Positions 40,080-49,955 of a stretch of DNA of 64,000 nt are shown in pieces. The position numbers were made by a program, and so were the translations under genes. The notes under the pieces are model-generated. The model made no database searches. It was not told where the DNA came from and saw only the letters and a list, made by a program, of their open reading frames with translations. Numbering within the stretch: position 1 is the stretch's first letter; each line of letters opens with the position of its first letter. Source of the stretch: Cherax quadricarinatus (lineage: Eukaryota; Arthropoda; Malacostraca; Decapoda; Parastacidae); contig NW_027195231.1 of assembly GCF_038502225.1 (NCBI RefSeq), positions 62,001 to 126,000 on the forward strand. The letters run 5' to 3'.

Positions 40080-42529
40080 GATTAAAATAAGTGTCGGATG
40101 TGAAAAGTGGGTCATAATAAGTGTGTTTGCACATGGAGAAGAGAGAAGTGTAGAGGAGAGAGAGAGATTTTGAGAGATGTTAAGCGAGTGTGTAGGAACT
40201 TTTGAACCAAGTCAGAGAGTAATTGTGGGGAACCAAAATGCTAAAGTAGGAGAAACATTTAGAGAGGGTGTGGTAGGTAAGTTTGGGGTGCCAGGTGTAA
40301 ATGATAATGGGAGCCCTTTGACTGAACTTCGTATAGAAAGGGGTTTAATTGTAGGTAGTACATATTTAAAAAAAAGAGGATAAATAAATATACAAGACAT
40401 AATGTAGGGCGAAATGACAGTAGTTTGTTGAACTATGTATTGGTAGATAAAAGACTGTTGAGTAGACTTCAGGATGTACATGTTTATAGAAGGGCCACAG
40501 ATATATCAGATCACTTTCTAGTTGTAGCTACAGTGAGAGTAAAAGGTAGATGGGATACAAGCAAAATAGAAGCAGCAAGTAAGAGAGAGGTGAGGCAGCT
40601 AAGGTAAAATATAAACAACTATTGGAGGATAGATGGGCTAGTGATAGTATAGGCAATGGGGTCGAAGATATTTGGGGTAGGTTTAAAAATGTAGTGTTAG
40701 AGTGTTCAGCAGAAGTTTGTGGTTACAGGAAATTGGGTGCAGGAGGGAAGAGAAGCGATTGGTGGAATGATGTAAAGAGAGTAGCAAGGGAGAAAAAGCT
40801 AGCATATGAGAGGTTTTTATAAAGTAGAAGTGATGCAAGGAGGGAAGAGTATATTGAGAAAAAAGAGAGGTTAAGAGAGTGGTGAAGCAATCTAAAAAGA
40901 GAGCAAATGAGAGAGTGGGTGAGATGTTATCAACAAAATTTGTTGAAAATAAGAAAAAGTTTTGGAGTGAGATTAACAAGTTAAGAAAGCCTAGAGAACA
41001 AATGGATTTGGCAGTTAAAAACAGGAGAGGAGAGTTATTAAATGGAGAGTTAGAGGTATTGGGAAGATGGAGGGAATATTTTGAGGAATTGTTAAATGTT
41101 GATGAAGATAGGGAAGCTGTGATTTCGTGTATAGGGCAAGGAGGAATAACATCTTGTAGGAGTGAGGAAGAGCCAGTTGTGAGTGTGAGGGAAGTTCGTG
41201 AGGCAGTAGGTAAAATGAAAGGGGGTAAGGCAGCCAGGATTGATGGGATAAAGATAGAAATGTTAAAAGCAGGTGGAGATATAGTTTTGGATTGGTTGGT
41301 GCTATTATTTAATAAATGTATGGAAGAGGGTAAGGTACCTAGGGATTGGCAGAGAGCATGCATAGTTCCTTTGTATAAAGGCAAAGGGGATAAAAAAAGA
41401 GTGCAAAAACTATAGAGGAATAATTCTGTTGAGTATACCTGGTAAAGTGTATGGCAGAGGTATTATTGAAAGAATTAAGAGTAAGACGGAGAGTAGGATA
41501 GCAGATGAACAAGGAGGCTTTACGAAAGGTAGGGGGTGTGTGGACCAAGTGTTTACAGTTACATAAATGTAAAGAGGTTTTAGTGGCATTTATGGATTTG
41601 GAAAAGGCATATGACTGGGTAGATAGGGGGGCAATGTGGCAGATGTTGCAGGTGTATGGTATAAGAGGTAGGTTACTGAAAGCAGTGAAGAGTTTTTACA
41701 AGGATAGTGAGGCTCAGGTTAGAGTATGTTGGAGAGAGGGAGATTATTTCCCAGTAAAAGTAGGCCTTAGACAAGGACGTGTGATGTCACCGTGGTTGTT
41801 CAATATATTTATAGATGGAGTTGCAAGAGAAGTGAATGCTAGGGTCTTGTCAAGAAGTGTGGAGTTAAAAGATAAAGAATCAAACACAAAGTGGGAGTTG
41901 TCACAGTTGCTCTTTGCTGATGACACTGTGCTTTAGGAAGATTCTGAAGAGAAGTTGCAGAGGTTTGTGGATGAATTTGGTAGGGTAGGTAAGAGAAGAA
42001 AATTAAAAGTGAATATAAGACAGAGTAAGGTTATGAAGATAACTAAAAGATTAGGAGGAGGAAGATTGGATATCAAATTGGAGGGAGAGAGTATGGAGGA
42101 GGTGAATGTATTCATATATTTAGGAGTGGACGAGTCAGCCAATGGGTCTATGAAGGAGGAGCTGAATCATAGAATTGATGAGGGGAAAAAGGTAAGTTGT
42201 GTACTTGGGAATTTGTGGAGACAAAAAACTTTGTCTGTGGAAGCAAAGAGGGGAATGTATGAGAATATAGTTTTACCAACGCTCTTATATAGGTGTTGAC
42301 GAATGTTGCAACATGGAGAAGGCTGGAGGCAGTGGAGATGTCACGTCTGAGAGCAATGTGTCGTGTGAATCTAATGCAGAGAATTCGTAGTTTGGAAGTA
42401 AGGAGGAGGTGCTCAATTGCAAAAACTTTGCCCAGAGGGATGAGGAAGGGTTGTTGAGGTGGTTCGGACATGTAGAGAGAATGGAACGAAACAGAATGAT
42501 TTCGAGAGTGTATAAATCTGTAGTGGAGG
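40080..42529 (+). pseudogene. RTE-like LINE-C copy C2, part 1
   Basis: Diverged, broken relative of C1. It extends about 60 bases further 5' than C1 (VISVFAHGEERSVEERERF can be pieced together from 40113 on). GDLN is changed to GNQN near 40225. Frameshifts near 40375, 40590, 40815 and 41400 break the protein. RT motifs remain: GGKAARIDGIKIEML near 41225, FMDLEKAYDWVDR near 41590, GLRQGRVMSPWLFNIFIDG near 41764 and the intact FADD near 41910, followed by a stop at 41935. The sequence is cut at 42529 by the LTR element and resumes at 45486. Confidence 0.9.
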
Positions 42530-43270
42530 TGTGGAAAATTGCATTTATCTGAATATAACTCATTATGTACATAACAGTAAATGATGACAAAGATAATTAT
42601 TATTTATCAAAGTTACATAGACAAGTAAGAATTTGGGACACTTAGGTCGCAAAAATGTCCCCCTTCGATACCTACCACTGTCATATCCACAAGTTGCTCT
42701 AGACCTATTAATTACAAATTAAATATGTATCACCAGGAATTCTGGTAAATATATAAATTTGTGGATTGTATATTAAAATTAATAAATTATTATATATATA
42801 CACATTTACATAACTGAAGCAGAATATATCTTAATATCTCTCACAAATTTGACTGGAGATTAAGGTGCATCATAATCAGAAAACCCCCCTGTCTACATTT
42901 ATGATAATAATACTGGCCAGAACTATAAACATAAATATATAGACATGACTTAGCTGGGGGTAATATCCTGTTTTCACCTAATTACAGAGTCCTGTCCAGT
43001 CACCTGATTCTTTTGTTATGCAGGAATGCACATCCAAAAATTTCGGCTCCTATTTGAGAGGTGTCAGCCCAATTTTACCTCTACAGCACGAAAATTCTTC
43101 CAATTATTCACTAACGTTTGTGTTGACCAGTTCAAACATGGCGAGTCTCTTCTGTGCAGGCGCAGAATTTCCCATTTTTTATAACTTAAATTTTATTAAA
43201 TACAATGTATTACTCTAATTTACATAAAAAATACACTGTATTTTTTCTGGAAAACACATTATTTTCCACA
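42530..43270 (-). repeat. LTR of the composite element, complete copy (741 bp)
   Basis: Direct repeat partner of 44866-45480. Shared text includes CATATCCACAAGTTGCTCTA, ATGTATCACCAGGAATTCTG and TTCTGTGCAGGCGCAGAATT, with roughly 95 percent or more identity by eye. Bounded by TGTGG and CCACA. It abuts pol coding sequence with no visible polypurine tract. Confidence 0.88.
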
Positions 43271-44625
43271 CTGCGGCCAGCCGGAGTTCGTTGCTAAACG
43301 ACTCAAATTGCTCATTTGACAATGCTGGAGGACCTGGGTACATATAGGATCTGGCATCCACACGACGTCATATTACACAAGATTTAATCACCCTTTCTAC
43401 ACTGTGCCGTCCTTGTGGAATCAAGAAAGTTTCCCTAATACAATTTAAGGTATCTTATACCCCACCATGCATTATATTTTTATGGGCATTTAAAACAATC
43501 GAATTTGTTAGATGATTAGTTTTGAGCAGTAAGATAGGGTGTTTAGCATAATCACCCAATTCAACATTTTGTAACCTACCTCTGCACCTAATTACATTGT
43601 TCTCTAAATACAGCCCCAATTTCTCTATTATGGAACCTTTCACAATTATTCTTTCCATCATCAATTTAATCTCATTTCCATAGATTCCTTCTTGTACCAT
43701 CTTTATCCAATTTTCAAGAGGATGTGAAAACTTGTTTAGAAATTTAAACACCAACTTAGTTACATTGATTAGTTTGGGCAAAGAAGAATACCTATATATA
43801 TCAATGGTTAAACAAGGACAAACTATTAGAGTGGTGGTCACAGTACTTTCAACAGGAGCAATATACGCCTTTTGTGCAGGCCGATTAGCTTTATTTACCA
43901 ACCAACTCGGACCTTTAAACCATGATACAGCATTTACAAATTTAGCATAAGGTAAACCTCGAAACAAGAAATCAGCTGGATTCTCCTCACCAGGTAAATT
44001 ATTAAATGTTAACATATGCTGACCCAAACTGTTATACTTCTCTTGCATCTGATTAATTTCAGTGACTCTATTTTGTACGTACACAATTTTGCTGTTTCCA
44101 TTACGAATCCATTTAAGGATACTTCATTATCAGACAAAATTACAGTGTCACTAATATTTTTCTCCTGCAACTTATTTCTTACATAATTAGCTAATTTGAC
44201 ACCTACATAAATGGCTGTTAATTCCAACTGAGGTAAGGTACGTGATTTAATTGGAGACACTTTAGCCTTAGACATAACAAGAGAAATAACACTATTACAT
44301 TGAAGGTAAACAACTGCTCCATATGACAATTTTGAAGCATCACAAAAAATGTGGAGTACATTTTTCCCATTTGGATTGGCCACCTGGCGTGGGAACTCCA
44401 ACATTGGAATTTTCTCATAATCACCAATTAATTCATCCCACCTGTTAACAAATTCCTCAGGTAGAATTTCATCCCAAGCACATTTAAGTTTCCATGCTTC
44501 CTGTATTAATAATTTCCCTCTTATAGTAAGGGGTGACACTAAACCTAGTGGATCAAAACATTTGGAAACTTCAGCAAGCAAAACTCTCTTAGTTAATTTA
44601 TTGGGCATACTGTAACCGATGCATT
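43271..44625 (-). pseudogene. BEL/Pao pol fragment: A17-type region, RNase H, integrase N-terminus
   Basis: Minus strand. First frame 44608-44009: EVSKCFDPLGLVSPLTIRGK, the block typical of Pao-type pol, then RNase H with FCDASKLSYGAVVYL, LPQLELTAIYVGVKLA and ILSDNE, so the acidic residues can be followed. A frameshift near 44105 leads to the frame 44084-43455 (NKANRPAQKAYIA, RCRGRLQNVELGDYAKHPIL, LNAHKNIMHGGV), which is the integrase zinc-binding start. A TAA stop follows; beyond it, FLIPQGRHSVERVIKSCV is still readable up to the LTR edge. RT catalytic part, most of the integrase and gag are absent. Confidence 0.85.
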
Positions 44626-44865
44626 ATATCACAGAAAATTTGCCTCGCTTCCCAATACAACACCAGGTATGCGATGTTGTTCGTACGAGACGTGTCCATG
44701 TGTGGCCTGAACTGCCCCATGTGTGCCAGTGTTTACAAGCCAGCCAGTGTGCGCACATCTAAGGATACATTCAGCACATTCCATATTATCCATATTACCA
44801 CTGTTTTTGGTGCCTGTTTTTGCAAAATAAGTCACCATGGGCCCCAAGAAAGCTCCAAGTGCCAA
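44626..44865 (+). mobile_element. Probable pogo/Tigger-like DNA transposon 5' fragment inside the LTR element
   Basis: Plus-strand sequence ending in GCAAAATAAGTCACCATGGG, with an ATG at 44837 that opens MGPKKAPSANPSTY. This start, with a Lys-rich MGPKK, resembles pogo/Tigger-type transposases of arthropods as I recall them. After about 10 codons the text passes into LTR sequence. The junction shares CCTTCGA with the LTR, so it may be a template-switch joint. Family assignment is tentative. Confidence 0.5.
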
Positions 44866-45480
44866 CCCTTCGACCTACGACCTACAACTGTCATATCCAC
44901 AAGTTGCTCTAGACATATTAATTACAAATTAAATATGTATCACCAGGAATTCTGGTAAATATATAAATTTGTGGACTGTATATTAAAATTAATAAATGAT
45001 TATATATATCCACATTTACATAACTGAAGGAGAATATATCTTAATATCACTCACCAATTTGACTGGAGATTAAAGTGTATCATAATCAGAAAACCTCACT
45101 GTCTACATTTATGATAATAATACTGGCCAGAACTGTAAATATAAATATGTAGACATGACTTAGCTGGGGGTAATATCCTGTTTTCACCTAATTACGGAGT
45201 CCTGTCCAGTCACCTGATTCTCTCGTTATGCATGACTGCACATCCAACAATTTCGGCTCCTATTTGAGAGGTGTCAGCCCAATTTTACCTCTAGAGCACG
45301 AAAATTCTTCCTATTATTCACTAACGTTTGTGTTGACCAGTTCAAACATGGCGAGTCTCTTCTGTGCAGGCGCAGAATTTCCCAGTTTTTATAACATAAA
45401 TTTTATTAAATACAATGTATTACACTAATTTACATAAAAAATACACTGTATTTTTTCTGGAAAATACATTATTTTCCACA
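44866..45480 (-). repeat. LTR of the composite element, truncated copy (about 615 bp)
   Basis: Matches 42661-43270 of the other LTR. It lacks about 130 bases at its inner edge, replaced by the transposon fragment. The outer end is intact (ATTTTCCACA) and abuts the GGAGG duplication. Confidence 0.88.
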
Positions 45481-45485
45481 GGAGG

Positions 45486-45578
45486 GACAGCGGGGTAGGG
45501 GGTGGCTTAGAAAGGGTTGGAGGGAGGGGGTAAAGGAGGTTTTGTGTGTGAGGGGGTTGGGCTTCCAGCAAGCGTGTG

Positions 45579-45580
<2 letters not shown>
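45486..45580 (+). pseudogene. RTE-like LINE-C copy C2, part 2
   Basis: Colinear continuation of C2 (GGGGTAGGGGGTGGCTTAGA, GGTAAAGGAGGTTTTGTGTG) equivalent to 11574-11668 of C1, ending AGCGTGTGTG, where LINE-D copy D1 is inserted. Confidence 0.9.
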
Positions 45581-45616
<36 letters not shown>

Positions 45617-45818
45617 TTTATTCAGGTATACACAATACAGTTACATAGAATTATCATACATAGCAGCATATGTGTAGAGAACCTAGGATAACCCAAAAAA
45701 GTCAGACAGAGTGACTTATTTCCATTGGGGTCCTTTTACCTTATTATTATAATATAAAGGTTATAATATTTTCTTATTATTCTATAATGAAGATAACATC
45801 TTATTATCATACTAAAAA

Positions 45819-45953
45819 GACTATCTACTACACGAGGGTCATTAAGACTATCTACTACACGAGGGTCATTAAGACTATCTACAATACGAGGGTCATTAAG
45901 ACTATCTACTACCCGAGGGTCATTACGACTATCTACAATACGAGGGTCATTAC
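45819..45953. repeat. 27-bp minisatellite in the LINE-D 3' UTR, 5 copies
   Basis: Unit of 27 bases containing GACTATCTACTACACGAGGG, exactly five tandem copies with a few differences, inside the D1 3' UTR. Confidence 0.92.
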
Positions 45954-45981
45954 TAGGGATAAGGTAAAATTTACACGTATT

Positions 45982-47894
45982 TTAGCTAAAAAATAGAAAA
46001 TCATTCCCCTCCCTTTCTGTTGCTTCATTCATCAGACACTTTTTGGCAGTCTTCTTGAACTGGTTCAAGCTGTGACTGGCCTTGACATTTGTGGGTAGCC
46101 TGTTCCATTCCTTTATTGCTGTACAATAAAAGGTGTTTGAAGCCTGGCCACTGACTGTGGGTACTACAAAGTTGCGCTCTCTCCCCCTAGTACTATGATT
46201 GCTTTGGTTCCCAACCTTGACAAAATTGACAGCAAGATATTCTGGACACTGTTCGTGAGCAATTTTATAAACATGATTTAGCTTCAGTTGTTTTACTCTG
46301 TCTTCAACATTCAGCATATCCAACTGTTGTAATTCATCCTGGCCTACATGTTCTCTTGGTCCCAGCCCCAGGATGAATCTTACGATTTTGTTCTGGGTGA
46401 TTTGCAGTCTATCTTTCAGTTTTTTTGTCAAGGCAGAGTACCAAGAAGAGCAAGCGTAATCCATATGGCATTGTATAAGGGCTAGTCATAGGGTCCTGCG
46501 AGCCTCAGTAGGTAGACACTGTGCTTGTCTATACAGGAACTTCAGCCTGGCATTCGCTTTCTTTACTACACTGTTCCCTATCAATTCTCCTGACATGCAT
46601 GATCAAAGGGCATTCCCAGATATTTAACTGATGAAACCAAAGTGATGGACTCCCCATTACACTGAACATTAAAATTATTTACCCTTCTCAGTTTATGTTT
46701 CGTTCCAAAGAGAATGGCTTCAGATTTCCCTAGGTGTAATGATAGTTTGTTGTCTACTAACCATTTGCTGCAGGACTCCAGTTCCAGTGTTAAAACATTA
46801 GCAATATCTTGTGGGTCTTTACCTGTCACTAACAGAGCACTGTCATCTGCATACAGTAGGAGTTTGCACTTGACACTGATAGGCATATCATTGACATAAC
46901 ATAAGAATAGTAAGGGACCCAGAATACTACCTTGGGGAACTCCACATGTTATCGGCAGGGGTTCTGATTCCGTTTTGTTGATTTTGACTATTCGTCTCCT
47001 GTTGCTAAGGTAGGACTTAAACCAGTCTACAGAACCTATACCGATAGCTTGAAGTTTCTTACATAATATATTGTGGTTGACAGTATCGAAGGCCTTTTGC
47101 AGGTCTAAGGTTACCATACCTATGAGGTTCCCTTTTGACACTTCAGTTCTCAGGTAATCCATCAGATTAATAAGGGAGGTGTCGGTTGAGTAGGATCTTC
47201 TAAAGCCCGATTGATAGCTATGGAGAATGTTGTTGTCATTAAGGTACTTAACTACTTGAGAATACACCGCCCTCTCCAGAATTTTAGATATTATACTGAG
47301 TATACTAACAGGTCTATAGTTGCTTACATCAGACCTATTATTTTTCTTGAAGATAGGAGTAACTCTGGCCTCCTTGAACCCCTCCGGTACGGTATTAGTG
47401 GTGATTGATAGATTTATTATGTGAGCAATAGGGGTTGACAGTTCAGAAGCACCATCTTTTAGGAACTTAGACGGGATGTTATCAGGGCCTGTGCTCTTAG
47501 CTGGGTTTAACCTGCTTAGTTCTTTTTGAAAAAAGTCATGAGATACACTTACTAGTTGACAACTGTTTGGGGTTACCCCTTTATTGGTATAGTATGTTTG
47601 AAACTTATCAGAGTCTGTGTTAAAGGTATTTGATGCAGCTGGTAGTTTACTTACTAGTGTTGATGCAACAGATGTGTAGTAGGAATTAAAGCAATTTCCC
47701 ACCTTAGATGTTTCGTGGCATACCTCATTATCGATAGTGAGTACTATGTTAGACCTATCTACTGGCTTATGGCTATACCCCAACTGTTTTAGTTGTTGCC
47801 ATAGCTTTCTGGGGTTATGCTTATATTCTTCAATTTTTGAGCAATAGTGCTTTGCCTTTGCTCCTTTTATAAGCCTCTGTACTCTGTTCCTCAC
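45982..47894 (-). pseudogene. LINE-D copy D1 ORF2: reverse transcriptase and C-terminal domain, frameshifted
   Basis: Main frame 47894-46581, 437 codons: linker (MRNRVQRLIKGAKAKHYCSK), then RT with STGPDNIPSKFL, PIFKKNNRSDVSNYRPVSIL, LDLQKAFDTVNHNIL, CGVPQGSILGPLLFLCYVND and a YADD catalytic box at residues 348-351. A frameshift near 46600 ends it. The C-terminal domain continues in another frame at 46464-45982 (MDYACSSWYSALTKKLKDRL, AIKEWNRLPTNVKAS), with a TGA just upstream. A further frameshift near 47910 separates it from its upstream linker. The YADD and GVPQGS motifs are sound, but the protein is split. Confidence 0.9.
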
Positions 47895-48138
47895 CCTTTG
47901 GAATTCATTTAGTGCTGCAATATCCTGTCTGTTTGCTTATATCTTTTTAGCAGCTGGTCTCTGAATTTCATATTATCTAATATCTCAGTATTCATCCAGG
48001 GTTCAGTTCTTCGTTTAATCCTAACCTCTTTAACTGGTGCAATATTATTAAGAATGGTAGTGAACATTGTTTTGAATTTTTCCCAGGCATCGTTTACGTC
48101 CGTGCAACTTGTTATCTCTGTCCAGTCACAATTGTGTG

Positions 48139-48306
48139 AGCGTATTTGATAGGAGTGAATGGAGACAAATTGTTTTTAATACTTGATGTACTGTTGGAGT
48201 GTCAGCAAAGTAACATTTATAAAGGGATTTAGGGAAACCGGCAGGCCGGACTTGAGTCCTGGAGATGGGAAGTACAGTGTCTGCACTCCATATGAGGGGT
48301 GTTAAA
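48139..48306 (+). pseudogene. RTE-like LINE-C copy C2, part 3: last codons and start of 3' UTR
   Basis: Resumes C2 with AGCGTATTTGATAGGAGTGA (FDRSEWRQ), stop TGA near 48183 and the 3' UTR including GGAAACCGGCAGGCCGGACT as in C1. Similarity ends near GAGGGGTGTTAA at 48306; the (TAA)n tail is absent. Confidence 0.88.
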
Positions 48307-48870
48307 GGGGGCTTTGATCCATGTTTCCGAGCACTCTCAAAAAAAAAATTAAATATTATGGAAATTGAGTTATTTATACCGAAAAATATCTTAACTCTTT
48401 GGCAACACAATGGTACCAGAATCAATGTTCTACGACGTTTCTACAAGAAATTATAGTCATTTATATCAGGTATGGTGACGGCGATGTTGGTAGCGAGTCT
48501 TCTCACAGCCCATATATTTTTTGGAATTTTTTCCTTGTTTTTTATCGCTTTTTCTTGCATTATTCTTTCTAATATAATAACTGACTATTTGGCATCATAA
48601 AACAGTAGGCAGAGATTATCCGTAGACTTTGAGCCTACCAGGCCTACCACCGCTCCCGAGAGTGCCAGGAGAAATCACTTCATTATTACGCTTATATCAG
48701 CTTATATATCAACTCTACGGCTTATTTATCTATCATAATTGATCTAATATGATATAATAAACACTATAAATAACATACAAACATGTTATATACTCTAGAC
48801 TGAATAAAATAAACCATAATATGGCGAGAGACCATCGGGAATATTTCGAAATAAGCGAGTGAATCCTCTC
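48307..48870. other. No gene recognised, AT-rich
   Basis: AT-rich DNA with no frame longer than about 60 codons and no family similarity that I can name. Confidence 0.4.
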
Positions 48871-48871
48871 A

Positions 48872-49118
48872 AACCATACCCCGGCCGGGATTGAACCCGC
48901 GGTCATAGAGTCTCAAAACTCCAGCCCGTCGCGTTAGCCACTGGACCAGCTAGCCACAATAAGATTCATCCAACTAGGTATATTTCTACACCATAGGAAG
49001 GTTAGCACAGGCACCACTGTGACCACAAATGCAAGTTTTTACAGACGAATCTCCAGCTAGCGTGGCTGGAGTTTTGAGACTCTGACCGCGGGTTCAATCC
49101 CGGCCGGGGGTATGGTTT
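48872..49118. mobile_element. Inverted pair of tRNA-like SINE heads
   Basis: The left unit is on the minus strand: B box GGTTCAATCCC at 48897-48887 and A-box-like TGGTCCAGTGG at 48949-48938. The right unit is on the plus strand with the same B box at 49091-49101 and a truncated A-box side. Arms of about 50 bases (48875-48925 and 49065-49115, sharing GGAGTTTTGAGACTCT and GACCGCGGGTTCAATCCCGG) are separated by about 140 bases. The acceptor ends do not pair, so neither is a working tRNA. This family differs from S1 and S2. Confidence 0.75.
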
Positions 49119-49861
49119 ATTTGCAATCGTGTCATTACGATTTCTTAAGTCATGAATCCTCTCATGTCGTATTCTTTGGTCTCTGAGTAAGAGAAAACGG
49201 TGTGTTGAAGAGGATAACTGCACTAGAACATCAGTTTACTAAGAAATACTCCCAAACAAACGCGACTGTCGCGAAAAAGAAAAAAAAAAAAATTGAGCCG
49301 GGGGGCCGGCCGGGGTTCCCGGCCAATATCTCGGAAGTAACTTATTCACCTAATGGCCAAAATTCTTCCTTTATTACTTAATTAAATGGAATAATATTCA
49401 CAAAAATTGTAAAATAATGATTTCTCTATTTACTTGTTGAATATTTTGGGAAATATTATAATTATTTTGGGATTTATGTGGGAGTAAAGGGCAGATATTT
49501 TGAAACATTCCAAGAAATAACAAACTTTATTTTTTTGTGAAATAAAGATAAGACATTTAGAGGACATTATACCTTTAGAAAGTCGTATTAACATTGTTCT
49601 CTCGGCACCAAGTGTCTAAACAACCTTACGTAGCCCCATATAGGAATAAATTTGGCCACAAGGACATTTTCAGTAAATCAGTCCTTTTTCAGTCTTTTCT
49701 CAGTTGTTGTTTGATGTATATTTTTGATAAATATTTTCAAGAAAGAGTGAAAAACACTTTGTCTTGTGCACCAAAACTGGAGGAAATCCGACGGTAAACA
49801 AAATAATGATAATAACAATAATAATACTAGAATCCTCATTCTTTATAGATGCATCAGAAGG
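49119..49861. other. No gene recognised, AT-rich
   Basis: Contains a GC-rich island, GGGGGCCGGCCGGGGTTCCC, near 49300 beside a poly(A) run. Otherwise AT-rich with no coding or repeat family recognised. Confidence 0.4.
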
Positions 49862-49909
49862 ATTAAGTAATTAATCAGGTATACACAAACACAGTTAAAT
49901 AGATCATAC
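49862..49909 (-). pseudogene. LINE-D copy D4, left part of 3' UTR
   Basis: TAAGTAATTAATCAGGTATA, CACAAACACAGTTAAATAG and ATCATACAAG match 45604-45652 of D1, the last bases of the LINE-D 3' UTR. The matching continuation (CAGCATATGTGTAGAGAACC) appears only at 63909, so everything between has been inserted or amplified inside this element. Confidence 0.78.
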
Positions 49910-49955
49910 AAGACTGTTCCCTGCCTCCCAGCAGACATAAGAGGGATTACCAATA
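49910..49955 (+). pseudogene. LINE-F copy F3, left flank of the array
   Basis: AGACTGTTCCCTGCCTCCCA and AAGAGGGATTACCAATAGAC match F1 37027-37073 and F2 38628-38686. It encodes VPCLPADIRGITNRP, the residues just before the PLAVFKT motif of the LINE-F C-terminus. The text then runs straight into the 21-bp array. Confidence 0.9.

Larger units (their letters stand above)
42525..45485 (-). mobile_element. Composite LTR retrotransposon (BEL/Pao-related) with 5-bp target duplication
   Basis: A 2951-bp insertion (42530-45480) in C2. The ends are TGTGGAAAAT and ATTTTCCACA, with flanking duplications GGAGG at 42525-42529 and 45481-45485. Removing the element plus one GGAGG restores alignment with C1. 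TG...CA ends plus a 5-bp duplication fit an LTR element. The inside holds a minus-strand BEL/Pao pol fragment and a piece of what looks like a pogo/Tigger-type transposon. It has no gag, protease or complete integrase and is therefore non-autonomous. Confidence 0.85.
45581..48132 (-). mobile_element. LINE-D copy D1, 5'-truncated L2/CR1-like LINE
   Basis: Minus-strand insertion in C2. It is flanked by TGTGTG at 45575-45580 and 48133-48138, a likely 6-bp target duplication. The 3' end is a (TTAC)n tail, seen as (TAAG)n at 45581-45615. The 5' part with the endonuclease is absent: the sequence opens in the pre-RT linker (DWTEITSCTDVNDAWEKFKT). The 3' UTR contains AAGGACCCCAATGGAAATAA and GGGTTATCCTAGG, the module shared with SINE S1. 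Confidence 0.9.

Noticed and set aside
43271..44625. Horizontally acquired viral gene
   Set aside because: The pol order and motifs fit the BEL/Pao retrotransposons common in animal genomes; no envelope sequence is visible.
48872..49118. tRNA genes
   Set aside because: A and B boxes are present but the acceptor stems do not pair and the right unit lacks a proper D arm; these are SINE heads.
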